In this document: positions 1 through 7,394 of the stretch, one piece after another
How the letters are laid out: each line of letters opens with the position of its first letter
Numbering within the stretch: the first letter of the stretch is position 1
Source: Catenulispora pinisilvae
Lineage (GTDB): Bacteria; Actinomycetota; Actinomycetes; Streptomycetales; Catenulisporaceae
Direction: 5' to 3'
Assembly: GCF_015356865.1 (NCBI RefSeq)
Contig: NZ_JAAFZA010000051.1
Span: forward strand, 1 to 54,452
Length of the DNA: 54,452 nucleotides
The notes under the pieces: model-generated
Database searches by the model: none
The model's input: the letters and a program-made list of their open reading frames with translations, nothing else
Told to the model about the DNA's origin: nothing
Program-made: the position numbers and the translations under genes

Positions 1-2
1 CC

Positions 3-896
3 TCAGTCCAACAACCCACTCACCCGCAAGTCCGGATGCCGCCCCCGCACCGCGAACGTGATCTCCCGCGTGGTCCCGGTCAGCCGTGCGGCCAGCCCGT
101 CGATGTCCACGCCGCTGAGCTGCTTCTGGAAGCCGTACAGCGTCAGCACCATCGCCACCCGCTCGTCCGGCCCGAAGACCGGCGCCGCCAGGTGCCCGAT
201 GCGGTGGGTGCTGCCGCCGAAGTCGTCCATCAGGTACGAGGTGTGCGACAGTTCCGCGAGCAGCGGCGGTACTGCTTCGTGGTCGTCCAGCGACTGCCCG
301 AGGCGCACCCCGAGGACGTCGGGTTCCAGTCCCACCGAGTACCCCCGCCGCCGCACCGCGCGTACCCCGTTGCGGAAGCGCTCCAGCTCCGGCTCCGTCA
401 GCGGGCTGCCTGCGGCGCGGTGCAGCCAGGTGTCCACCTCGTCGGGCAGTGACCAGGCCATGAACACTGTGCCGATCGGCGGGGCGAGGGGTATCCGTTG
501 GCCGACGCGGACGTGCGGGCCGAATGGGACCACCTCCCCTGCCACCGCTAGGAAGACGATCTCCTCCCCCATCGCCGAGGACACCACGCACTGCAAGCCG
601 GTGGCGGCGGCCAGGGACTGCATCGGCGCGCGGGCGAACTCCACGAGTTCCAGGCGGCGGGCGGCGGCGGCCGAGCCCAGGGCGATCAGTGCCGGGCCCA
701 GGGTGTAGGACTTGTCGCGGGGGTTGCGCAGCAGGAAGCCGGAGTCGGCCAGGGCTGTCAGCATCGCGTGGGCGGTGGCCTTGTTGATGTCCAGCCGGCG
801 GCACATCTCCGACAGTGAGAAGGCCGTGTCGGGGTGCGCGGCGAGCAGGTTCAGCACCGCCACCGTGCGGTCCACGGCCGGGGCCGGACGCGCCAT
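3..896 (-). CDS. IclR family transcriptional regulator
   Basis: A 297-residue protein of normal IclR length. Residues about 8-70 form the winged helix-turn-helix (DRTVAVLNLL, then LSEMCRRLDINKATAHAML), followed by an effector-binding domain from about residue 80. The ATG is preceded by GGGAG. It is the last gene of a minus-strand run LLM oxidoreductase, SDR, SGNH esterase, IclR with gaps of 9-28 bp, so it probably controls that operon and its own synthesis. IclR proteins bind short palindromes near their target promoters; a perfect one lies at 4035-4048. The inducer cannot be read from sequence, but is probably a substrate or product of the three enzymes. Confidence 0.93.
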   Translation of the reverse strand: MARPAPAVDRTVAVLNLLAAHPDTAFSLSEMCRRLDINKATAHAMLTALADSGFLLRNPRDKSYTLGPALIALGSAAAARRLELVEFARAPMQSLAAATGLQCVVSSAMGEEIVFLAVAGEVVPFGPHVRVGQRIPLAPPIGTVFMAWSLPDEVDTWLHRAAGSPLTEPELERFRNGVRAVRRRGYSVGLEPDVLGVRLGQSLDDHEAVPPLLAELSHTSYLMDDFGGSTHRIGHLAAPVFGPDERVAMVLTLYGFQKQLSGVDIDGLAARLTGTTREITFAVRGRHPDLRVSGLLD

Positions 897-910
897 GGTC
901 TCCCGTCCTC

Positions 911-1987
911 TTACTCTCTCGTCACGCGCTCGGCGATGGGATCCCCGAACGCCCGCGCCATGATCCGGTGTCCTTCGTCGCCGGGGTGGATGCCGTCGGC
1001 GAGGTGTTCGGCGCGCAGCACGCCGGCGCCGCGGACCAGGTACAGGTCGCGGTCACCGCGCTCGCGGCGGCTGAGGACCACGTCCTCGATCGCCTCGCGC
1101 AGATCCTCCAGCGTCGCGCCCAGCTTGTTCCGGGTCTGTTCGGCGTCCGGCCGCAACACCGGCGAGCAGACCACGATCGGCACGCCCGGATGCCCCTCGC
1201 GCACCACCCGCAGGAACGCGTCCATCCCGGCCATCATCATGGTGGCGCTGTGCGGGATCCGGGTCCAGCAGTTCGTGCCGTGGTTGACGGAGATGACCGC
1301 CGGCGGATCCAGCGCCGCGATCTGCTCGGCCGAGACGATCTCACCGCGGGCCGCGCCGGCGTAGCCGAGGTTGACCACGTCCAGCCCGTGCACCCGGCCG
1401 GCGATGGCCGGCCAGGACAGCGCGGGTTCGGAGGCGGACCAGCCCTCGGCGATCGAGTCGCCGTAACAGATCCAGCGCTGCTGCTTGGGCGCCGGGAGCA
1501 GTTCGCCTTGCGTGGCGCGCAGGGAGACGATCTCCGGCTTCATGCCCTCGGGCAGGTAGACCGTGACCGGCAGTGACTCGTCGGCCCCGGCCAGGTCCAG
1601 CACGGCCATCCCGTCGCCGAGCATCGCGTCGGCGTAGGAGATGAACTTCTCGCCCTGGTAGGCGGCGAAGAACGTGCCCGCCCCGTCGCCGCGGTACCCG
1701 AGGTCCGCGGTCTTGGTCCGGTAGGCGATCTGCACCGCCCGCGCCGCCCCGGAGAACTCCAGCCGCACCCCGACCGGGACCGTGGCGGTCCCCCAGGTGT
1801 CGATCGGCAGCCGGGAGAAGTCGCGCGGGTCGGCGCGTGGATAAACCGCGCCCTGGCCCGGCGGCCAGGCGCAACCGGCCAGATAGGGCTCCACGGACGC
1901 GTGCCGGGAGGTGCCCCCGCGCTGGCTCCGGTCGGCGTTGGACATTTCGGTATGCGCGCTGTCACCCACGCCGTTGTGAGCCGTCAT
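911..1987 (-). CDS. SGNH/GDSL hydrolase (carbohydrate-esterase-like)
   Basis: A 358-residue SGNH hydrolase. Block I is YGDSIAEGW with nucleophile Ser178; Gly237 and Asn239 in VNHGTN fit the oxyanion-hole block; Asp331 and His334 in DGIHPGDEGH complete the catalytic set. Residues about 40-165 form a beta-rich N-terminal region like the accessory domain of CE2/CE3-type acetyl esterases. No signal peptide is visible, so the enzyme is probably cytoplasmic. It lies 9 bp after the SDR gene and 14 bp before the IclR gene, so co-transcription is likely. De-esterification of a small or glycosidic compound is an inference. The start is uncertain; an internal ATG at 1945 has no better ribosome site. Confidence 0.86.
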   Translation of the reverse strand: MTAHNGVGDSAHTEMSNADRSQRGGTSRHASVEPYLAGCAWPPGQGAVYPRADPRDFSRLPIDTWGTATVPVGVRLEFSGAARAVQIAYRTKTADLGYRGDGAGTFFAAYQGEKFISYADAMLGDGMAVLDLAGADESLPVTVYLPEGMKPEIVSLRATQGELLPAPKQQRWICYGDSIAEGWSASEPALSWPAIAGRVHGLDVVNLGYAGAARGEIVSAEQIAALDPPAVISVNHGTNCWTRIPHSATMMMAGMDAFLRVVREGHPGVPIVVCSPVLRPDAEQTRNKLGATLEDLREAIEDVVLSRRERGDRDLYLVRGAGVLRAEHLADGIHPGDEGHRIMARAFGDPIAERVTRE

Positions 1988-1996
1988 CGATGAGTA

Positions 1997-2800
1997 TCAA
2001 TCCTCTCCGGGCAAGGAGTATCCGAACTTGGCCGAGACTCCGCCGTCAACGACGATCGTTTGCCCAGTGATATACGACGACAAGCCTGTGCACAAGAACA
2101 AGATGACTTCCGCGATGTCCGACGGAAACGCAGATCGGCGCAGCGGAGCGTTGCGAGCGCCGCGTTCCTTCTCCGCCTCGCTGAGGTATCCGGCCACCCG
2201 CGGCGTCATGACCAGGCCCGGGGCCACGGCGTTCGCCCGCAACCCCTTGGGCCCCAGCTCGACCGCGGCCGTTCGCACCAGTGACATCAGGGCCGCCTTG
2301 TAGGCGCCGTACGCGCCGTGTGAGGGCGCGGACTGCATCCCGGAAACAGAGGCGACGACCGTCAGCACCCCGCCGCCGGTGGCGATCATGCGCGGGGCGC
2401 CGAAGCGGATCGCGTTGACCGCGTGCTGGAGCACGATGCCGTGGTGCCACTCCCAGCTGTCCTGGTCGCTGTCCAGCAGCCCGGCGTACTTCGCCATACC
2501 GATGATGTCCACGATGCCGTCGATGCGGCCCAGCGCGCTCTCCGCGTCCTGATACAGGCGCTCGGCCGAGGCCTGCTCGATCGCGTCGCCGGCCCACGGG
2601 ACGCCGCCGACCTCCTTGGCGATGTCGTCGGCCAGCCCGGCGTCCAGATCGACGCAGAACACCTTGGCGCCGACCGCGGCCAGCGCGTGCGTGGCCTGCC
2701 GTCCGATGCCCTGCCCGGCGCCGAGCACGATGAAGTTCTTGCCGTCCAGGCTGAGCAGGGAGCGGTAGTCGGGGACCGCGCTGTCATCGGTACGGGTCAT
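1997..2800 (-). CDS. SDR family NAD(P)-dependent oxidoreductase
   Basis: A 267-residue classical short-chain dehydrogenase. The nucleotide-binding GAGQGIG is at residues 27-33. The acidic FCVDLD after beta-2 suggests NAD(H) preference. The active site has the serine in SVSG (about residue 151) and Tyr164-x3-Lys168 in YGAYK. The C-terminal TGQTIVVDGG is typical. The usual NNAG motif is replaced by DIIG, a modest deviation. A GAGAGGG ribosome site sits 9 nt before the ATG. It is the second gene of the operon that begins with the flavin monooxygenase and most likely oxidises a hydroxyl or reduces a carbonyl in the same pathway; the substrate is unknown. Confidence 0.92.
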   Translation of the reverse strand: MTRTDDSAVPDYRSLLSLDGKNFIVLGAGQGIGRQATHALAAVGAKVFCVDLDAGLADDIAKEVGGVPWAGDAIEQASAERLYQDAESALGRIDGIVDIIGMAKYAGLLDSDQDSWEWHHGIVLQHAVNAIRFGAPRMIATGGGVLTVVASVSGMQSAPSHGAYGAYKAALMSLVRTAAVELGPKGLRANAVAPGLVMTPRVAGYLSEAEKERGARNAPLRRSAFPSDIAEVILFLCTGLSSYITGQTIVVDGGVSAKFGYSLPGED

Positions 2801-2825
2801 GGGAATCAGCCCTCTCGCCCGCGGG

Positions 2826-3968
2826 TCAGGAGGCCGGAGCCGGCTTGATGGTGGCGTCGACGCCTTCCTTGGCCAGCGCCGGCAGCACTTCCTTACCCAG
2901 CAGCTCGATGGTCTTCATGACCGACTCGTGCGGCAGGTAGCCGAACTGCACGTAGCAGATCAGCTGGTCCACGCCGAGCTCCGCGTACTTGAGCATCTTG
3001 GCGTAGCACTGCTCCGGGTCGCCGACCACGATCATGTCGTGGTCGCTGAACGACTTCGGGTCGAAGTTCCCGTCCGCCTGCTGCATCAGGTACGGGAACA
3101 CCTTGTCCCGCTCCTGCTGTGACAGGTGCGGCAGCTCCCACTCGGCGGTGAACTCGGCGATGTTCTTGTACCACCACCAGACCGAGTCCCAGATCCCCGA
3201 CTCCTCGCACTTGGCCATCGACTCCTCGCAGTGCACGAGGGTGTAGGCGGCCACGCGGTTGGTGGTGACCCGGGTGATCGGCTTCGGCGCCGCGGCCGCG
3301 GCCCGGTACAGCCGGATGTGCTCGGCCATCTTGTGGATCGGCTGCAGGATCGAGAACGACAGCAGCCCCAGGCCCTTCTCCCCGGCCACGGCCGACGAAC
3401 CCTCCGACGTGGCGGCCATCCAGCACGGCGGGTGCGGATCCTGCACCGGCTTGGGCGTCACCATCCGGCGCGGGAAGTCGAGGTACTTGCCATGGAACTC
3501 GAAGTACTCCTCCTCCCACATCCCGACGACGGCCTGGATCGCCTCCTCCCACTGCGCCCGCGAGGCCTCACGGTCCACCCCGAACGCGGTCTGCTCCATC
3601 GGCGTGGACCGCCCGGTCCCCCACTCGACCCGCCCCCCGGACAGGATGTCGGCGGTGGCGACCTTCTCGGCCACCCGCATCGGCGGCGTGAACGCGTGCG
3701 GCATCAACGTGACACCGAACCCGAGCCGGATCTGTTCCGTGCACTGCGAAAGCGCCCCGATGATGACCTCGGGCGCCGGCGAGTGCGACCGCCCCTCCCG
3801 GAAGTGGTGCTCCACGTGCCAGGTGGTGTGGAACCCGAGCTTGTCGCCGAGCTTGATCTGCTCCACGGCCTCGCGGTACGCCCGCTGCTCGGCCTCCCGC
3901 TGGCCGTAGGGGTGCGGCTTGGCCCAGGGCTTGGGCACGTCGATCTCGTACAGCAGGTCGAGCTTCAT
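2826..3968 (-). CDS. LLM class flavin-dependent oxidoreductase
   Basis: A 380-residue luciferase-like (TIM-barrel) monooxygenase. Family features include WHVEHHF near residue 50, LGFGVTLMPHAFTPPMRVAEKVATAD, LSGGRVEWGTGRS and the C-terminal DQLICYVQFGYLP. Members use FMNH2 or F420H2 supplied by another protein. I chose ATG 3968 over the in-frame GTG 3974 because GGAGG lies 7 nt before the ATG but too close to the GTG. It is the first gene of the minus-strand operon, so its promoter should lie in the region from 3969 up, where the 4035-4048 palindrome lies. Oxidation of a small organic substrate in an IclR-controlled catabolic route is an inference. Confidence 0.92.
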   Translation of the reverse strand: MKLDLLYEIDVPKPWAKPHPYGQREAEQRAYREAVEQIKLGDKLGFHTTWHVEHHFREGRSHSPAPEVIIGALSQCTEQIRLGFGVTLMPHAFTPPMRVAEKVATADILSGGRVEWGTGRSTPMEQTAFGVDREASRAQWEEAIQAVVGMWEEEYFEFHGKYLDFPRRMVTPKPVQDPHPPCWMAATSEGSSAVAGEKGLGLLSFSILQPIHKMAEHIRLYRAAAAAPKPITRVTTNRVAAYTLVHCEESMAKCEESGIWDSVWWWYKNIAEFTAEWELPHLSQQERDKVFPYLMQQADGNFDPKSFSDHDMIVVGDPEQCYAKMLKYAELGVDQLICYVQFGYLPHESVMKTIELLGKEVLPALAKEGVDATIKPAPAS

Positions 3969-4034
3969 CCTCACGCCTCCACGTTCGGCTGCGTCCGCCG
4001 GCCCACGTTTGCCGGTACAAACGCGCGGTCCGCT

Positions 4035-4048
4035 GGTCCGAACGGACC
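4035..4048. promoter_or_regulatory. Candidate IclR operator palindrome
   Basis: GGTCCG-AA-CGGACC is a perfect 6+2+6 inverted repeat about 67 bp upstream of the flavin oxidoreductase start. A further CGGTCCG half-site lies at 4026-4032. Short CGGAC-type palindromes are plausible IclR sites, and the operon ends in an IclR gene. Assignment to that regulator is an inference from position and symmetry only. Confidence 0.45.
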
Positions 4049-4285
4049 GTATGCCGAATCTGATGGGTCGTCAATAGTCATCTGCGCTGCTGGTCAGGGG
4101 GATTCTGCGCAGGTCAGAAGGCTGTGAGGAGGGACGTGGCGGCGTTTGGGAAGACGAACGGGGCCGCCGAACCTCAACGCGGCCGGATTCACCCCCCCGG
4201 TACGTCGCTCCCGCAGGAATCGACTGCGGCACAAGGACCCGTAGAACGCCACAGTCGCATCAACTCAGACGGCGCCGGCAGGGAC

Positions 4286-4445
4286 TAAATAAACGGGCTG
4301 ACCCCTGCGGCAAGCCCGCTCTGCGGCAACCGCTCAGGAGCCGTTCCGACCCGGTTTTTCGGCTAGATCGATCGCCACACCGCGTGTGAATATTTGAGCG
4401 AAACGGGCGGCCCCCGGTCCGCCTGTAGACAGGCGGCCTGGGACC
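4286..4445 (+). promoter_or_regulatory. Structured leader upstream of the CHAP gene
   Basis: An AT-rich TAAATAAA at 4286-4293 could be a -10 region. It is followed by a 6-bp hairpin (CGGGCT 4294-4299 with AGCCCG 4313-4318), a direct repeat CTGCGGCAA (4305-4313 and 4321-4329), and a hairpin with core CGCCTG-TAGA-CAGGCG (4420-4435) flanked by GGTC/GACC (4416-4419 and 4442-4445). The CHAP start codon follows at 4498 after a GGGGGA ribosome site. This would be a leader of about 200 nt; no known riboswitch class is recognised. Confidence 0.35.
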
Positions 4446-4497
4446 ACGAAGTCATCAGCGGGAGCCGACCACACCGGCTCGACACAGGGGGAGACCC

Positions 4498-7275
4498 ATG
4501 GCCAACAGACCACGTCTTCGACGTTCCCAGCTCACGATCGCGCTGGGAGCGACAGCCGCGTCCATCATCTCGGTGGCACTGCCGACCGCGGCCACAGCGA
4601 CCACAGCGGCGAGCGCGACCGAGCTCGCCAGCTTCGCCCTGGACGGTACGACGCTCACTGCGAGCGCACCGAACCTTCCCGACGTCTCTCCACAGACGTC
4701 CGAAGCCGGATCTCCGATGCAGGAAGCGGTATTCGACCGCCGCTACTCCACGTACAAGGTCACGATCACCGCCGTGCCGGTCGGAGCAGCCGACCCTCTC
4801 GACTTCCCGGACCTCGGACCGCACAAAGCCGGCGACATCGGCACATGGTCCGCGTCGCTACGCAGGCAACGCGACGCGCAAGGCGGCGCAAGTCACGCCG
4901 GACCCGTGGCTTCGCTGTTCGGGCACACAGTGGTCGGCATCGCCAGCACCCCGATGGTCGCGATCGACGGCGTACACCCGGAGCGGGCCGACCTCGTCGA
5001 GTGGGTGACCGAGGCCGGGAACCGCGCCTACGTGATCCAGGCGTTCAAGCGGGCCAGTGAGCCGATAGCGGACTTCGCCAGCGGGGTCAGGGTGTCCGGC
5101 ACCCACCTCGACGCCGCCACCTCCATCGGCCACGTCACCCCGGCCAGCGAGAAGCTTGCGGAGACCAACGCCGCAGCCGCCCGAGCACGCACCCCCGCGA
5201 CAACGGCCACCTCGTCGTCGTCCGCACTGTCCTCGCTGTCCGAGCCCAGTTGGTGGAACGGCAAGACGTGCGACTCGGGAAACAGCGCCAGCTACCAGCT
5301 CGGCAGTTCAAACGTTCGCGGCATCATCGCGTGTGGACCGACGCCGGCCTACCCGGACTACGCCAAGGACGTGCGCGACATGTCCGGCTTCCCAATATCG
5401 TGGAACGAATGGGAGTGCACCGAACTGGCCGGACGCTACATGTACGAAGCCGGATATATCAGTAACAGCTACCAGGCATCCGGCGGGCAGATAGTCGAGA
5501 ACTACCGCGGCAGCAAACTCACCAAGGTCACCAACGGTCAGGCCAACAACGTCTCACCCGCACCCGGCGACGTGATCAGCATGGCCACGAACGGGGCCGA
5601 CGGACACGTCGCGCTGGTACTGGCCAACAATGTGAACTCCTCCGGCAATGGCAGCATCACGCTGCTCCAGCAGAACTTCTCCGAGAACGGCCTCGGAACC
5701 ATGAGCGTCAGCGGCGGCATGGTCGCCTCCGAGGAACCAGGCAACACCGGCTACGGCTACGTCAACGGCGTCGCCTGGCTCCACGACCCAGCAGACGGCG
5801 TCAAGACTCCGCCGTCCGACTTCAACGTCACCATCGACGCCAACGGCGCGGCCGCCACCGGCCAAAACGTCTCCAGCACCGTCAACCTCACCGCTATGGC
5901 CAGTTCGCAGGGCTACATCAACACCCTCAGCTACACCATCACCGGGCCCGGCGGATACTCCACCACCATCAATGGCGGCAGCGGCAGCACCAACTACGCC
6001 CAGGGGTGGAACACCGCCGGTCTGGCCAGCGGAAGGTACAGCATCTCGGTCACCGCCAACGAAACCGACGGCAACAACCACACCTACGGACCCGGCACTG
6101 TCAACGTCAACAACGCCCCGGCCGCGCCGAGCGTGGGCATCACCAGCCCGGCCCCTGGTGCCTACGTGTCCGGGACCGTGGCATTGGCCGCCAACGCCGC
6201 TGACAGCACGACCGGCGCGGGCATCAGCGTCCAGTACCAGGTGGATGGCGCGAATGTGGGTGGGCCGGCCACCGGTGCGCCCTATCCCGTGCCGTTGGAC
6301 ACGACGGCGCTCACCGTCGGCAGCCACACCTTGACGGCGATCGCGACCGCCTCGGTGAACGGTGCCTCGTCTCCGTCTGTCACGTCGGCTCCCGTGACGT
6401 TCAATGTCGCCGGGTCCGTCGCCCAGCTCCACAAGGACGGGACGATCTTCATTCACAGTGGCGCGGCCAATACCAACTGGTCGCAGATCGGGACGAACTC
6501 GGCGTCGAAGGAGATCGCCACCAGTAACGGCGGCGCCGATCTCTACGAGCTCGACAACACCGGCGCGATCTGGAAATGGACCAACTCCTCCGGGTGGTCC
6601 TCGGCGCCCATCGGCAACAACGTCGCAGCCGTCCACATCGCTGCCAGCCAGAATGCGCTCTACGAGCTCGACAACACCGGGGCGATCTGGAAGTGGACGC
6701 AGGCTTCTGGGTGGACCTCGGCCCCGATCGGCAACAACGTCGCGGCCAAGGCGATCGCCGCCGGCAATGACAACAGCCTGTACGAGTTGGACAGCACGGG
6801 CACGGTCTGGCAGTACAACGAGGCCACCATCGCCGGGAACCACTGGCTCGAGCTGGACAACAACACCGGCACGGTCGGCATGGCCGCCGGAGACGCGCCC
6901 AACTCGGTGTGGGAGCTGCACAACGACGGCTCGATCTGGCAGTACACGGGAACGCCGATGACCGGCTGGACGCAGGTCGGCAACAACGTCGCCGCCACCC
7001 GCATCGTCGCGGGGCCGCAGGCGGGCGTCGTCTACGAGCTGGACACCACCGGCACCATTTACGAGTACAACAACGGCACCTGGTCCCAGCCGCTCGATAC
7101 CAATCCCCTGGCGACCAGCATCCAGGTCGGCGATGACGGAACCTTGTACCAGCTGCACAGCAACGGCGAGATCTACCAGTACACGCCGGGCATCAACAAC
7201 AACTGGACCCTGCTGGACAACAACACCGCTGCCACCGCCATATCCTCCGGCGCCACGCGCTCCGCGCACCTGTAG
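4498..7275 (+). CDS. Secreted CHAP-domain hydrolase with Ig-like domains and tectonin-like propeller
   Basis: A 925-residue exported protein. A Sec signal peptide occupies about residues 1-38, followed by an unassigned domain (about 40-240). The CHAP domain (about 255-425) has candidate catalytic Cys307 in EWECTEL and His370 in ADGHVALV, the usual NlpC/P60-like pair of peptidoglycan amidases and endopeptidases. Two Ig-like domains follow (about 440-540 and 548-635), then seven units of about 40 residues built on YELDNTGAIWKWT (640 to end), which look like a seven-bladed tachylectin/tectonin propeller that could bind cell-surface sugars. A GGGGGA ribosome site precedes the ATG. Likely role: wall remodelling, or attack on other bacteria. 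The substrate bond is unknown. Confidence 0.88.
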   Translation: MANRPRLRRSQLTIALGATAASIISVALPTAATATTAASATELASFALDGTTLTASAPNLPDVSPQTSEAGSPMQEAVFDRRYSTYKVTITAVPVGAADPLDFPDLGPHKAGDIGTWSASLRRQRDAQGGASHAGPVASLFGHTVVGIASTPMVAIDGVHPERADLVEWVTEAGNRAYVIQAFKRASEPIADFASGVRVSGTHLDAATSIGHVTPASEKLAETNAAAARARTPATTATSSSSALSSLSEPSWWNGKTCDSGNSASYQLGSSNVRGIIACGPTPAYPDYAKDVRDMSGFPISWNEWECTELAGRYMYEAGYISNSYQASGGQIVENYRGSKLTKVTNGQANNVSPAPGDVISMATNGADGHVALVLANNVNSSGNGSITLLQQNFSENGLGTMSVSGGMVASEEPGNTGYGYVNGVAWLHDPADGVKTPPSDFNVTIDANGAAATGQNVSSTVNLTAMASSQGYINTLSYTITGPGGYSTTINGGSGSTNYAQGWNTAGLASGRYSISVTANETDGNNHTYGPGTVNVNNAPAAPSVGITSPAPGAYVSGTVALAANAADSTTGAGISVQYQVDGANVGGPATGAPYPVPLDTTALTVGSHTLTAIATASVNGASSPSVTSAPVTFNVAGSVAQLHKDGTIFIHSGAANTNWSQIGTNSASKEIATSNGGADLYELDNTGAIWKWTNSSGWSSAPIGNNVAAVHIAASQNALYELDNTGAIWKWTQASGWTSAPIGNNVAAKAIAAGNDNSLYELDSTGTVWQYNEATIAGNHWLELDNNTGTVGMAAGDAPNSVWELHNDGSIWQYTGTPMTGWTQVGNNVAATRIVAGPQAGVVYELDTTGTIYEYNNGTWSQPLDTNPLATSIQVGDDGTLYQLHSNGEIYQYTPGINNNWTLLDNNTAATAISSGATRSAHL

Positions 7276-7320
7276 TAGACCCATCTGAAGCACTCGCCTC
7301 GAACCAGGCATAGACCAGAG

Positions 7321-7355
7321 CGTCCCGCGGCCCCAGAAAATGGGACCGCGGGACG
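7321..7355. terminator. Bidirectional terminator hairpin
   Basis: The arms CGTCCCGCGG...CCC (7321-7334) and GGG...CCGCGGGACG (7342-7355) pair with one mismatch around an A-rich loop. The hairpin sits between the converging CHAP and GH89 genes, so it can serve both. There is no strong U tract, as is common in high-GC actinobacteria. Confidence 0.7.
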
Positions 7356-7394
7356 CCGCGTTCCTGTCGACTGCGCAGAAGCGAGTGCCTACGG

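Larger units (their letters stand above)
3969..4497. other. Divergent intergenic region (529 bp)
   Basis: No credible gene is seen here. The left part carries the palindrome at 4035-4048 that serves the minus-strand operon. The right part (about 4286-4497) carries an AT-rich element and hairpins ahead of the CHAP gene. About 4090-4280 shows nothing recognisable. Confidence 0.7.

Noticed and set aside
4286..4497. c-di-AMP (ydaO-type) riboswitch upstream of the CHAP gene
   Set aside because: Position and neighbouring function fit, but I cannot find the conserved paired blocks of that class; only generic hairpins are visible.
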